From NCBI GenBank assembly GCA_022511345.1, contig JAFLRR010000002.1, positions 1 to 64,000 on the forward strand: 64,000 bases of DNA. Reading direction: 5' to 3'. A program made the translations under genes and the position numbers. Origin of the DNA: Alistipes sp. Lineage in GTDB: Bacteria; Bacteroidota; Bacteroidia; Bacteroidales; Rikenellaceae. Below, in pieces: positions 43,833-53,022 of this stretch (positions are counted from its first letter, which is position 1; each line of letters begins with the position of its first letter). Below the pieces are notes generated by a model. That model ran no database searches. It saw nothing but the letters and a program-made list of their open reading frames with translations, and was not told the origin of the DNA.

Positions 43833-44846
43833 ATGATGGAACAAATCCTAACAGATAAAAACGTACGCTGCGCAGTCATCGGACACGGCAGCTGGGCCAC
43901 GGCCATTGTCAAGGTGCTGTGCCACAACGAAACCTCGGTGGGGTGGTATGTCCGCAATCCCGAGGTGCTGGAGTCGCTGCTCAGCGAGGGCCGCAATCCG
44001 CGCTATCTGTCGGACATCGAGTTCGATACCTCCAAAATAGCCCCTTGCGACGATCTGAATGCGGTGATTGCGTCCGCCGACATCATAATCCTGGCGACCC
44101 CTTCGGCCTATCTTGCCGACGTGCTCGAGCCTCTGACCGCTTCGCTGGCCGACAAATTCGTTGTCTCGGCCGTCAAGGGCATAATTCCAGGCCGCTACCA
44201 GACAGTGGTCGAGTATATCCACGAACGCTATGGAGTCCCATTCGGCCATCTGGGCGTTGTTACCGGCCCCTCGCATGCCGAGGAGGTCTCGCTGGGCCGG
44301 CTCTCCTACCTGACTGTCGTGTGCCCCGACATAGACAATGCCCGTCTTTTGAGCGACAAGCTCACCACGCCATATATCCGCACCAGCTGCTCGACCGACC
44401 TCTACGGCATCGAGTACGCCACGGTGCTCAAGAACATATACGCTCTGTCTGTGGGCATCGCGGTTGGCCTGGGCTACGGCGACAACTTCATAGCGGTTCT
44501 GACCTCAAACTGCGCCATGGAGATGAACCGCTTCCTTAACGAGAGCTATCCCGACAAGCGCAACACCCGCGAGTCGGCCTATCTGGGCGACCTGCTTGTC
44601 ACGTGCTACTCGACCTACAGCCGCAACCGCCGTCTGGGAATACTCATCGGCCACGGCTGCACTGTCCGCAGCGCTCTGAACGAGATGACTATGGTGGCCG
44701 AGGGCTACTTCGCCGCCGACTGCATAAGACACGTCAATGCCCGCCACGGCATAGAGATGCCCATAGCCGACATGGTCTACGACATCCTCTACAAGGGAGC
44801 ATCGGCGCGCAAATCCATGAAAGCATTAACGTTAAAACTGATATGA
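43833..44846 (+). CDS. gpsA: NAD(P)H-dependent glycerol-3-phosphate dehydrogenase
   Basis: 337 residues from the ATG at 43833 (a second ATG follows at once). The open frame to 43794 overlaps the promoter and is rejected. The Rossmann motif is [15 protein letters not shown]. Other family features are [41 protein letters not shown] (substrate-binding, GPSHAEE) and [21 protein letters not shown] with the catalytic Lys. It makes sn-glycerol 3-phosphate for phospholipids. pgi starts within its stop codon (ATGA). Confidence 0.96.
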   Translation: MMEQILTDKNVRCAVIGHGSWATAIVKVLCHNETSVGWYVRNPEVLESLLSEGRNPRYLSDIEFDTSKIAPCDDLNAVIASADIIILATPSAYLADVLEPLTASLADKFVVSAVKGIIPGRYQTVVEYIHERYGVPFGHLGVVTGPSHAEEVSLGRLSYLTVVCPDIDNARLLSDKLTTPYIRTSCSTDLYGIEYATVLKNIYALSVGIAVGLGYGDNFIAVLTSNCAMEMNRFLNESYPDKRNTRESAYLGDLLVTCYSTYSRNRRLGILIGHGCTVRSALNEMTMVAEGYFAADCIRHVNARHGIEMPIADMVYDILYKGASARKSMKALTLKLI

Positions 44847-46180
44847 AAATGGAGACAATCAAGTTGGACATCCGCAAGTCGGGTGTCGAGGTTACCGAGG
44901 CCCTCAAGGCCGAGGCTCTCAAGGCCAATGCGTCGCTGCATGCCGGCGACGGCGCGGGCAACGACTTTCTGGGCTGGGTGAATCTTCCCTCGTCGGTGTC
45001 AGATAGCGATATCGAGGCCATCAAGGCCTGTGCTGCCGGCCTGAGAGAGAGGGCCGAGGTGATAATCTGCATCGGCATCGGAGGCTCCTACCTCGGCGCC
45101 AAGGCCGTTGTCGAGGCTATGAGCGACTCGTTCGCGCTGCTGCGCCGCAACCGCACGCAGCCTGCGGTGGTTTTCGCCGGCCAGAACATCTCCGAGGACT
45201 ATCTTCATGAGCTTCTCTCGGCTGTGGCCGACTACTCGATTGCGGCTATCGTAATCTCCAAGTCGGGCACCACCACCGAGCCGGCCATCGCCTTCCGCAT
45301 CATCAAGACCGAGATAGAGCGCCGCTACGGCAAGCAGGAGGCCGCCGGCCGCATCGTGGCCGTCACCGACCGTGCCCGCGGAGCTCTCAAGAAGCTGGCC
45401 ACCGACGAGGGCTATCCCACGTTCGTCATTCCCGACGATGTGGGCGGCCGTTTCTCGGTTCTCACACCCGTTGGTCTGCTGCCTCTGGCCGCTGCCGGCG
45501 TAGACATCGCCGCTCTGGTTCGCGGCGCCCGCGACATGGAGGCTGCCACGGCCGACGGCGTGCCCTTCGAGCAGAACCCCGCAGCGCTCTATGCCGTTGT
45601 GCGCAATGCGCTCTACCGCAGCGGCAAGAAGATCGAGATACTGGCTTCGTATGAGCCCAAGCTGCAGTATATCGCCGAGTGGTGGAAGCAGCTCTACGGC
45701 GAGAGCGAGGGCAAGCAGGGCCGTGGCATCTTCCCGGCGAGCGTTACCCTTACGGCCGACCTGCACTCCATGGGACAGTATATACAGGAGGGCGAGCGCA
45801 CGCTCTTCGAGACGGTCATATCCGTGGCCGAGCCTGCTCACAAGGTGGTTATCGAGACCGATGCCGACAATCTCGACGGACTGAACTTCATGGCCGGCAA
45901 GCGTCTGTCGCAGGTCAACCGCATGGCCGAGCTGGGCGTTCAGCTGGCACATGTCGACGGCGGAGTGCCCAACCTGCGCATCGAGATTCCCAAAATCGAC
46001 GAATACTCCGTCGGAGCGCTTCTCTACTTCTTCGAGAAGGCCTGCGGAATCAGCGGCTACATGTTGGGAGTCAATCCGTTCGACCAGCCGGGCGTGGAGG
46101 CCTACAAGAAGAACATGTTCGCGCTTCTGGACAAGCCCGGCTACGAGGAGGAGTCCAAGGCCGTCAAGGCGCGTCTGTAA
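44843..46180 (+). CDS. pgi: Glucose-6-phosphate isomerase
   Basis: 445 residues from the ATG at 44843, which overlaps the gpsA TGA; an ATG two codons later is equally possible. It is a short-type PGI as in Bacteroidetes and Firmicutes. Motifs: [15 protein letters not shown] (phosphate-binding), [35 protein letters not shown] (with the GRFSVL signature) and [19 protein letters not shown], containing the catalytic Lys region. It links the hexose phosphates of glycolysis. It is translationally coupled to gpsA. Confidence 0.97.
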   Translation: MKMETIKLDIRKSGVEVTEALKAEALKANASLHAGDGAGNDFLGWVNLPSSVSDSDIEAIKACAAGLRERAEVIICIGIGGSYLGAKAVVEAMSDSFALLRRNRTQPAVVFAGQNISEDYLHELLSAVADYSIAAIVISKSGTTTEPAIAFRIIKTEIERRYGKQEAAGRIVAVTDRARGALKKLATDEGYPTFVIPDDVGGRFSVLTPVGLLPLAAAGVDIAALVRGARDMEAATADGVPFEQNPAALYAVVRNALYRSGKKIEILASYEPKLQYIAEWWKQLYGESEGKQGRGIFPASVTLTADLHSMGQYIQEGERTLFETVISVAEPAHKVVIETDADNLDGLNFMAGKRLSQVNRMAELGVQLAHVDGGVPNLRIEIPKIDEYSVGALLYFFEKACGISGYMLGVNPFDQPGVEAYKKNMFALLDKPGYEEESKAVKARL

Positions 46181-46204
46181 CGACGGCTTCTGCCGACTGA
46201 AGCA

Positions 46205-46240
46205 AAACCGGCAGCCCGCAGGGGCTGCCGGTTTCGTCTT
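46205..46240. terminator. Bidirectional terminator between pgi and tnaA
   Basis: A perfect 13-bp stem, AAACCGGCAGCCC (46205-46217) with GGGCTGCCGGTTT (46222-46234), has a 4-nt loop. A CGTCTTTTTTG tail follows on the plus strand and TTTTGC on the minus strand. Confidence 0.93.
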
Positions 46241-46253
46241 TTTTGTGGTCTGA

Positions 46254-47636
46254 CTATCGCTGCACCTTCTTCAGTTCTACGGTGAAGTGGCGCAGTATGG
46301 GGGCCTCGAACTCTATTTCGTAACCCGATGTTATGCTGTCGCGGCGTTCGTAGATGTTGCGCACGGCAGCCGCCACGACGCGTATGTGGTTGTCGGTATA
46401 GAGTCTGCGCGGTATGGCCAGGCGCAGCAGCTCGAGGGCGGGGTAGCGGTTCTCGCGCGTTACGGGGTCGCGGTCGGCGAGTATCGAGCCGATCTCCACG
46501 CCGCGTATTCCGGCCTCTATGTATAGCTCTATTCCGAGCGTCTGGGCTATGAACTCTTCGCGCGGCACGGCGGGCAGAATCTTCTTGGCATCGAGGAATA
46601 TGGCGTGACCGCCAGCCGGGCGCTGGTAGGGCACTCCGTACTCGTCGAGCAGGTCTGCCAGCAGCTTCACCTGGCGGATTCGGGCGTCGAGCTGCTCGAA
46701 CTCGGTGTTCTCGTCGAGTCCTACGGCCAGGGCGTTCATGTCGCGGCCCGACATTCCGCCGTAGGTTATATATCCCTCGAACATTATGGCATATGACATG
46801 GCCTTTGTGAAGAGCTCCTTGTCGCGCATGGCCGTGAAACCGCCCATGTTTACCACTCCGTCCTTCTTGGCCGATATGGTCATGATGTCGGCATAGGAGT
46901 ATATCTCGCGCACGATCTCCTTTATGCTCTTGTCGGCATATCCCTGCTCGCGGGTCTTGATGAAGTATGCGTTCTCGGCGAAGCGGGCCGAGTCTATGAG
47001 CAGCGGTATGTTGTATCGGCGGCACAATTCGGCCGTCTGGCGTATGTTGCGCATCGACACGGGCTGTCCGCCGGCTGTGTTGTTGGTTATTGTCAGCACC
47101 GTGCAGGGAATCTTCTCGCGCGGGTGGCTCTTGAACACCTGCTCGAGCTTTTCCAGATCCATCTCGCCCTTGAACGGCAGCTCTTTCTGCGTGTCGGCCG
47201 CCTCGTCTATGGTGCAGTCGGGCGCCGAGCAGCGGCGGAACTCGATGTGTCCCTTGGTGGTGTCGAAGTGCGAGTTGCCGGGGACTATGTCTCCCTCCTT
47301 GAGCAGCGCCGAGAATATTACATTCTCAGCGGCGCGACCCTGGTGCGTCGGCAGGAAGTATGGCATTCCGAACAGCGAGCGGATTATAGTCTCGAGTTTG
47401 CGGTATGACGAGGCGCCCGCATAGCTCTCGTCGCCGGTCATTATGGCGGCCCACTGGTTGTCGCTCATGGAGCCTGTGCCCGAGTCGGTCAGCAGGTCTA
47501 TGAAGACCTTGTCGCTGTCGAGCTTGAAAAGGTTGTAGCGAGCCTGGCGAATCCACTCTTCACGCTCCTGGCGCGTGGAGGTGCGGATTGCTTCGGTAGC
47601 TTTGATTCGATAGGGTTCTGAGTAGGGCAGTTCCAT
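46254..47636 (-). CDS. tnaA: Tryptophanase
   Basis: 460 residues, normal length. A PLP enzyme cleaving L-tryptophan to indole, pyruvate and ammonia. Features: FIDLLTDSGTGSMSDNQWAA, PTHQGRAAENVIF, TNNTAGGQPVSMRNIR, DSARFAENAYFIKTREQGY and the PLP lysine in TISAKKDGVVNMGGF. The C-terminal GIRGVEIGSILADRDP fits tryptophanase rather than tyrosine phenol-lyase. Indole production is characteristic of many Alistipes species. It has its own promoter (47693-47700). A short upstream frame with one Trp codon overlaps its start (see findings). Confidence 0.93.
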   Translation of the reverse strand: MELPYSEPYRIKATEAIRTSTRQEREEWIRQARYNLFKLDSDKVFIDLLTDSGTGSMSDNQWAAIMTGDESYAGASSYRKLETIIRSLFGMPYFLPTHQGRAAENVIFSALLKEGDIVPGNSHFDTTKGHIEFRRCSAPDCTIDEAADTQKELPFKGEMDLEKLEQVFKSHPREKIPCTVLTITNNTAGGQPVSMRNIRQTAELCRRYNIPLLIDSARFAENAYFIKTREQGYADKSIKEIVREIYSYADIMTISAKKDGVVNMGGFTAMRDKELFTKAMSYAIMFEGYITYGGMSGRDMNALAVGLDENTEFEQLDARIRQVKLLADLLDEYGVPYQRPAGGHAIFLDAKKILPAVPREEFIAQTLGIELYIEAGIRGVEIGSILADRDPVTRENRYPALELLRLAIPRRLYTDNHIRVVAAAVRNIYERRDSITSGYEIEFEAPILRHFTVELKKVQR

Positions 47637-47692
47637 AGGTTCAAAAAGTTGTCTTTAGCATTGTGATACATGCGGGTATGTGCCCGCTCACT

Positions 47693-47700
47693 CAAAGTTA
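47693..47700 (-). promoter_or_regulatory. -7 box for tnaA
   Basis: TAACTTTG on the minus strand matches exactly. TTTG about 19 bases upstream (minus strand) fits the -33 element. The leader to the tnaA ATG is about 50 nt. Confidence 0.65.
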
Positions 47701-47754
47701 CGAAAAATTTGCCAATCGCAAACCGGCGGCATCGTTTTTGTCCGTACAATGTCG

Positions 47755-47762
47755 TAAATTTG
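47755..47762 (+). promoter_or_regulatory. -7 box for sod
   Basis: TAAATTTG matches TAnnTTTG. Initiation near 47768 would give a leader of about 30 nt to the ATG at 47801, or an almost leaderless message to the ATG at 47771. Confidence 0.65.
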
Positions 47763-47800
47763 TCACTGAAATGTTAACATCATTAATCTTATTAACGCTC

Positions 47801-48415
47801 ATGTCAGTTCAAACCGCATCCAAAACCATCTTCACTCTCGAGCCGCTGCCGTATGACTATGCGGCTTTGGAGCCCGCCATCTCCGGGGAGACGCTCCGCT
47901 ACCATCACGACAAGCACGAGGCGGCCTATGTGGCCAAGCTCAACGAGCTGATTGCCGGCACGCCCTACGAATCCATGAGCCTCGAGGAGATTGTCGTCAA
48001 GTCTGACGGGGCGCTGTTCAACAACGCTGCGCAGGCCTGGAACCACAAGTTCTATTTCGAGAGCCTCTCGCCCGATGCGCAGAAGGAGCCCTCGGGCGAG
48101 TTCGCCGAGGCCGTCGACGATAATTTCGGCTCATTCGAGGGCCTTAAGGAGCAGCTGACCAAGGCTTGCACGTCGCTGTTCGGTTCGGGATGGGTGTGGC
48201 TTGTTGTCGACGCGTCGGGCGGGCTGGACATAATCAGCGAGCAGAATGCCGGCAATCCGCTGCGCCACAAGGGTCTTAAACCTCTGTTGGGCATCGACGT
48301 GTGGGAGCATGCCTACTATATCGACTACCGCAACCGCCGGGCCGACTCCATTGCGGCTCTGTGGAGCGTCATAGACTGGAAAAAGGTCGGCGAGCGCTAC
48401 GAAAGCCGGAAGTAA
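47801..48415 (+). CDS. sodB: Iron/manganese superoxide dismutase
   Basis: 204 residues from MSVQTASKTIFTLEPLPYDY. Metal ligands are in YHHDKHEAAYVAKLNELI (first His), NNAAQAWNHKFYF (second His) and GIDVWEHAYYIDYRNRR (Asp and His). GSGWVWLVVDASGGLDI carries the usual GSGW. It dismutates superoxide; iron versus manganese (or cambialistic) use cannot be told from sequence by eye. An in-frame ATG at 47771 would add a hydrophobic MLTSLILLTL extension. Convergent with floA, sharing a terminator. Confidence 0.95.
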   Translation: MSVQTASKTIFTLEPLPYDYAALEPAISGETLRYHHDKHEAAYVAKLNELIAGTPYESMSLEEIVVKSDGALFNNAAQAWNHKFYFESLSPDAQKEPSGEFAEAVDDNFGSFEGLKEQLTKACTSLFGSGWVWLVVDASGGLDIISEQNAGNPLRHKGLKPLLGIDVWEHAYYIDYRNRRADSIAALWSVIDWKKVGERYESRK

Positions 48416-48440
48416 GCCGCATTTAAAATATATGTATATA

Positions 48441-48482
48441 TAACGAACCGCAGCCCGGCCGAAACCGGGCTGCGATTCGTTA
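48441..48482. terminator. Bidirectional terminator between sod and floA
   Basis: TAACGAA-C-CGCAGCCCGG (48441-48458) pairs with CCGGGCTGCG-A-TTCGTTA (48465-48482), 17 pairs with one mismatch around a 6-nt loop. Confidence 0.88.
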
Positions 48483-48494
48483 TCTTCATCCGAG

Positions 48495-49460
48495 CTATTT
48501 CTTGTCGCTCTTCGCTATGTTCTCGCGCATCTGCGTATCGGCCATGACGTTCTTCATCTTGTAGTAGTCCATCACGCCCAGATTGCCGTTGCGGAAAGCC
48601 TCGGCCATTGCCAGAGGTACCTCGGCCTCGGCGAGTATGACCTTTGCGCGGGCATCCTGAGCCTTGGCCTTGTTCTCCTGCTCCAGCGCCACGGCCATCG
48701 CGCGACGCTCTTCGGCCTTTGCCTGCGCGATGTTCTTGTCGGCCTGCGCCTGATCCATCTGCAGCTGTGCGCCGATGTTCTTGCCCACGTCTATGTCGGC
48801 TATGTCTATCGAGAGAATCTCGAATGCCGTGCCTGCGTCGAGACCCTTGTCCAGCACCACGCGCGAGATGGAGTCGGGATTTTCGAGCACTATCTTGTGC
48901 GAAGCAGCCGAACCTATCGACGAGACGATACCCTCGCCAACACGGGCCAGCACCGTCTCCTCGCCGGCGCCGCCGACTAACTGCTTGATGTTTGCGCGCA
49001 CCGTCACGCGAGCCTTGGCTATCAGCTGAATGCCGTCCTTGGCCACGGCTGCCACGGGAGGCGTGTTGATGACCTTGGGGTTGACCGACATCTGCACGGC
49101 CTCGAACACGTCGCGGCCCGCCAGGTCGATGGCCGTTGCCATCTTGAAGTCGAGCATTATGTTGGCCTTCTGAGCCGAAACGAGCGCGTGCACCACGTTC
49201 GAGACATTTCCTCCGGCCAGATAGTGAGCCTCCAGCTCGTTCGAGTCGAGCGTCAGGCCCGCCTTCGTACCCTCTATCATCGACGATACGATTACCGAGG
49301 GCGGCACCTTGCGCCAGCGCATGAGCACCAGCTGCAGCAGTCCGATGCGTACACCCGATACCAATGCCGAGAACCACAGTCCTACGGGAATAAAGTAGAA
49401 GACGAGCCATATTGCGGCCAGTCCCAGAAACACCACAAGGGCGAGAAATCCTGCTTCCAT
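48495..49460 (-). CDS. floA: Flotillin-like protein FloA
   Basis: 321 residues, UPF0365/FloA family. An N-terminal hydrophobic anchor ([28 protein letters not shown] in two parts) is followed by the SPFH region ([40 protein letters not shown]) and a helical Ala/Glu/Lys-rich tail ([20 protein letters not shown]). It marks membrane microdomains. It is followed on the same transcript direction by the NfeD-like gene upstream (49558-50022), the usual partner. Confidence 0.93.
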   Translation of the reverse strand: MEAGFLALVVFLGLAAIWLVFYFIPVGLWFSALVSGVRIGLLQLVLMRWRKVPPSVIVSSMIEGTKAGLTLDSNELEAHYLAGGNVSNVVHALVSAQKANIMLDFKMATAIDLAGRDVFEAVQMSVNPKVINTPPVAAVAKDGIQLIAKARVTVRANIKQLVGGAGEETVLARVGEGIVSSIGSAASHKIVLENPDSISRVVLDKGLDAGTAFEILSIDIADIDVGKNIGAQLQMDQAQADKNIAQAKAEERRAMAVALEQENKAKAQDARAKVILAEAEVPLAMAEAFRNGNLGVMDYYKMKNVMADTQMRENIAKSDKK

Positions 49461-49557
49461 AGTTATTGAGTTTATTGTTTATTGTTCTTTACAAATGCGT
49501 GTCGGCCGTTTTGCATCGCGGCTGTTTCGGAATATTTTTTTGTTTACATTCCCCCGT

Positions 49558-50022
49558 TCAGTTCACCCGCCGGACAATGACATTGGCATTCTCGAATCCT
49601 ACGACCTCCACTTCGCTCTTCTGGTCGATGTATGCGTCGGCCGACTTGGCTTCGTAGTTGCGGCCGTTGAGCGACACTGTTCCCATTGGCGAGAGGCGCG
49701 ATACGGCATATCCGCGGTCGCCGACCTTCACGTCGTCATCCTTGGGCGAGGCGTTTCCTGCCGAGTCTATCTTGTTGTTTAGCGCCAGGCGCTGCCACGT
49801 CTTGGCGCGCAGGGCGTATACGGTCAGTATCAGCGACAGCGATAATATCACTGCCAGAGTCACGATGCCGGTCCCTGTGCCGAACCACGCGAATGCCATA
49901 TATGCGGCGCAGCCGTCGCACACCAGAGCCAGCGCGGCTCCCACGGATACGCCAGGCAGTACCAAAATCTCGGCCAGCAGAAACAGCAGGCCCAAAACTA
50001 TCAGCAATGCAATCCAGAACAT
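49558..50022 (-). CDS. NfeD-like membrane protein
   Basis: 154 residues. N-terminal membrane helices (ALLIVLGLLFLLAEILVLPGVSVGAALAL; AFAWFGTGTGIVTLAVILSLSLI) precede a C-terminal OB-fold NfeD domain: GDRGYAVSRLSPMGTVSLNGRNY, then EAKSADAYIDQKSEVEVVGF. NfeD proteins pair with SPFH/flotillin proteins, and floA lies 97 bp downstream here. It lies 28 bp after the SPOR-like gene. Confidence 0.88.
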   Translation of the reverse strand: MFWIALLIVLGLLFLLAEILVLPGVSVGAALALVCDGCAAYMAFAWFGTGTGIVTLAVILSLSLILTVYALRAKTWQRLALNNKIDSAGNASPKDDDVKVGDRGYAVSRLSPMGTVSLNGRNYEAKSADAYIDQKSEVEVVGFENANVIVRRVN

Positions 50023-50050
50023 AGCTTTACAGGTTTTTTCATCTTACGTT

Positions 50051-51577
50051 TCACTCCGCATCGCCCGTGATTTTCACCTCGATGCTCTCGTCGGCAGCCT
50101 TGAGTGCCTCTGCCACGCGCTCGGCCTCGGCCCGCTCGCCGAACATGCCCACCACATAGGCGTTTCCGGCCCGCGAAATCTCGCATCCCTCGGCCTGCTC
50201 GTCTATAATCTTGAGCAGACTCTCCGGCATCCGCTCCAGACCGAAAATCTCGATTCCGAACTCTTCCTTCTCTTCGGGGTCGGTCGCCAGGTTGCGGTAT
50301 ACTCCGTCGCGCCATACGACTGTTATGGGACTCTTGAAACCGGCCTTTTTCAGTGCAGCAGCCGCTGCATCGGCCTCACTCCGCGTGCGGAATCCGCCGG
50401 CAAAATACAGGTGGCGTCCGTTCATCTGCAAGAATCCCAGCGGCGCGGCGCCCCTGAATACGGATATGGCCTGCTTGGCCCAGAAGGTGCCCAAGAGTAT
50501 GCGGTATATGGTTCCGCGCTCGTATACGCGGCACTCGGGTATCGGGTTCTTGGCGTTGTACCTCGACGACGAGGAGAACTCCACCGGAGCATAGTCCAGG
50601 AACAGCCGCTCGCGGATGTTTACCGCCGGCATCTTTTCGGGCGAATAGCGGCTGTCGTAATCCTTGAGCAGCGTTCGCACCGAGTCGGCCGCTTCGCTCA
50701 GTCCCAGCCCGTCGGCTGTCAGCGCCTCATACTCGAGCATGGCTGCCCGCTGCGCCACGAAGTCGGCAACGGCATCCGAGCCATAGCGTCCGTACGATTC
50801 GGCGGCTCTGCCGCGCATGCGCGTGAAGGCCTTCTCGCCCGCTTCTATGAGATCCTCGCGGTCGAGCTGCTCGAGCAGGTATCCGTATGCGAAGTTCTTG
50901 TCGTCGTAGACCTCGCCCCACGTGCCGGTGATGCATCCTGCCAGCGAGTCGGCCGAGCGGTTGAATGTCCCGAACTTTTCGTAGAGGGGCACTCCCGTGG
51001 TTTCGTTTTCAGCCTCGGCATACTCTGCGGCCGTTGTGCGCAGCGAGTCGCACAGCGCGGCATAACGCTCGGCCAAGGCGAGCACCTCGCGCTCGCGCAG
51101 CTGCGCCCGTTTGAGCGATTCGTAATCCTCGCGGCGCAGCGTGCGGGCGAATATGTCGTTGTAGACCAAGTTGCGCACGCGGTGACCCGTGTGGACCGTG
51201 TTGCGGTCGCCGGTCTGGGGCGCGGCTTTGGCCGCCGAGCCTATGTTGTCCAGCACCCAGCTCTGCTCTATCATGTTGATTTTTGCGGTGACCAGCCCGC
51301 GGCGGTTGCGCACGTCGAAAATCTCGCTCTCGAGCGAGAGTATGGCGTCCGCTCCGCGGCTGTCGGTTCCCCGTTCGCGGAACTCGCTTCGCATGCGCGC
51401 CACCACGCCGGCCAGCGAATCTTCGCGCATCTGAAGAGCCGCGTCGTCGCGCAAAAGAGCCATGTAGGTCTCGTTGTTCTCGAGACCGGCTATTCTCGGT
51501 TTTATCTGCTGGGCCTGCAACGGGGCGATAGCCGCGGCAGCCGAAAAGAGTATCGTAAGCAATCCGGTTTTTGTCAT
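50051..51577 (-). CDS. Exported SPOR-like repeat protein
   Basis: 508 residues from MTKTGLLTILFSAAAAIAPL with a signal peptide ending near LQAQ. An ATG three codons upstream (51586) is an alternative; the 51577 start overlaps the trkH stop (ATGA). A long helical region (about 25-350) with conserved Arg/Glu-rich stretches precedes two C-terminal SPOR-like units: YRILLGTFWAKQAISVFRG with LYFAGGFRTRSEADAAAAAL, and GNAYVVGMFGERAEAERVAEAL. SPOR domains bind denuded glycan at division or remodelling sites. It is co-transcribed with trkH. Confidence 0.6.
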   Translation of the reverse strand: MTKTGLLTILFSAAAAIAPLQAQQIKPRIAGLENNETYMALLRDDAALQMREDSLAGVVARMRSEFRERGTDSRGADAILSLESEIFDVRNRRGLVTAKINMIEQSWVLDNIGSAAKAAPQTGDRNTVHTGHRVRNLVYNDIFARTLRREDYESLKRAQLREREVLALAERYAALCDSLRTTAAEYAEAENETTGVPLYEKFGTFNRSADSLAGCITGTWGEVYDDKNFAYGYLLEQLDREDLIEAGEKAFTRMRGRAAESYGRYGSDAVADFVAQRAAMLEYEALTADGLGLSEAADSVRTLLKDYDSRYSPEKMPAVNIRERLFLDYAPVEFSSSSRYNAKNPIPECRVYERGTIYRILLGTFWAKQAISVFRGAAPLGFLQMNGRHLYFAGGFRTRSEADAAAAALKKAGFKSPITVVWRDGVYRNLATDPEEKEEFGIEIFGLERMPESLLKIIDEQAEGCEISRAGNAYVVGMFGERAEAERVAEALKAADESIEVKITGDAE

Positions 51578-53019
51578 CTCCACCATTTGATAAAGAACAA
51601 CTGTATCAATCCGAATATCTCCAGACGGCCGAGCAGCATCAGCAGCGTGTTGCTGAGCTTTACGGCCGAGGGCAGTGTCGAATAGTTGCTCATCGACCCC
51701 ACGTCGCCGAATCCGGGACCTACGTTGCCCATGCTGCAGACTGCCGAAGTGAAGCTTGTGGTCAGGTCGACGCCGCACAGCGTTGAGAACAGAGTGCCGA
51801 TGAATATGAAAACCATGTATATGACAATGAATGTCATGACCGTGTCCAGTACGCTGTCATCCTGTATCGTGCCGTCGATTCTCACGCGCAGCACGGCATT
51901 CGGGTGCTGCTGCCGGCGGACGCGGTTGCGCACGATTTTGAATGCGTAGAGGATGCGGTCCACCTTCAGACCTCCCGAGGTCGAACCCGCGCATGCGCAG
52001 ACTATCGAGCAGATAATCAGCAACACTATGGCAAAAGGCGTCCAGACGTTCGAGTCGGCCGTGGCATATCCGCTCGTGGTGATTGTGGCCACGACATGGA
52101 ACGCCGAGTGCCGCAGCGACTCTCCCAGACTGGGATATATGTCTGACAGCCGCAGGCTGAGCGCTATGAGCACCGATACCACGGCCACAGTCCACAGGTA
52201 CACTCGCGTAACCTCCGAGCGGAACATGTTGTTTCGCTTGCCGGTTATGGTGGCGAATATGAGTCCGAAGTGTATTCCCGAGAGCGTCATGCCGCACAGA
52301 ATCACCATCTCTACGGGTACGCTGTTGAACCATGCGATGCTTGTGTTCTTGGTGCCGAATCCGCATGTGGCCGCTGTCGACATTCCGTGCATCAGCGCAT
52401 CGAACCAGCACATTCCGGCAGCCTTGAGCGCCAGCGTGGTTATGGCCGTCAGCCCGAGATATACGACCAGCAGTATGCGCACTATTATCTGTGTGCGGTA
52501 GCGGTAGTTGTCCTTTGCCAGCGACGACAGCTCCACGCTCGAGAGAGTCATCTTGTTGCGGCCGAGCGAGGGCATGATTACCAGCGCGAACATCACTACG
52601 CCCATGCCGCCTATCCATGCCGACGATATTCGCCAAAAGTGCATTCCGCGGGGCAGGCCCTCGACGTTGTTGAGAATCGACGCGCCCGTCGTTGTGAAAC
52701 CCGATACGCTCTCGAACCACGCGTTCACCAGGCTGAACTCGCCGCCCCATATCAGGTAGGGGAACATTCCCACCACGCAGGCCACGAGCCATGCACCGAC
52801 CACTATGCAGTATCCCTCCTTGTTGCTGATTTGCTCGCTTTTTTCGACGAATATCAGCGGGAAGGCGCCGAGCAGAGCCGTGAGCAGCGTCGACAGCAGC
52901 AGCGGATAGTATGCCGAGTCCCTGCCGCTGACGAATGATACGACCGCCGCCAGCAGCATGAACGATGCCACGAACAACAGCATGATGCCGATATATCTCA
53001 ATACGACGCTCGGTCTCAT
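51574..53019 (-). CDS. trkH: TrkH/KtrB-family potassium transporter
   Basis: 481 residues, polytopic. Filter-like segments recur in the four M1-P-M2 units: ESVSGFTTTGASILNN, MSTAATCGFGTKNTS, FHVVATITTSGYATADS and AVCSMGNVGPGFGDVGS, each with the Gly that lines the filter. WIGGMGVVMFALVIMPSLGR is the hallmark WxGGxG. It takes up K+ (or Na+). A TrkA-type gating protein gene is not seen in the window. It lies 3 bp after the sensor-like gene. Confidence 0.92.
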   Translation of the reverse strand: MRPSVVLRYIGIMLLFVASFMLLAAVVSFVSGRDSAYYPLLLSTLLTALLGAFPLIFVEKSEQISNKEGYCIVVGAWLVACVVGMFPYLIWGGEFSLVNAWFESVSGFTTTGASILNNVEGLPRGMHFWRISSAWIGGMGVVMFALVIMPSLGRNKMTLSSVELSSLAKDNYRYRTQIIVRILLVVYLGLTAITTLALKAAGMCWFDALMHGMSTAATCGFGTKNTSIAWFNSVPVEMVILCGMTLSGIHFGLIFATITGKRNNMFRSEVTRVYLWTVAVVSVLIALSLRLSDIYPSLGESLRHSAFHVVATITTSGYATADSNVWTPFAIVLLIICSIVCACAGSTSGGLKVDRILYAFKIVRNRVRRQQHPNAVLRVRIDGTIQDDSVLDTVMTFIVIYMVFIFIGTLFSTLCGVDLTTSFTSAVCSMGNVGPGFGDVGSMSNYSTLPSAVKLSNTLLMLLGRLEIFGLIQLFFIKWWR

Positions 53020-53022
53020 CGT

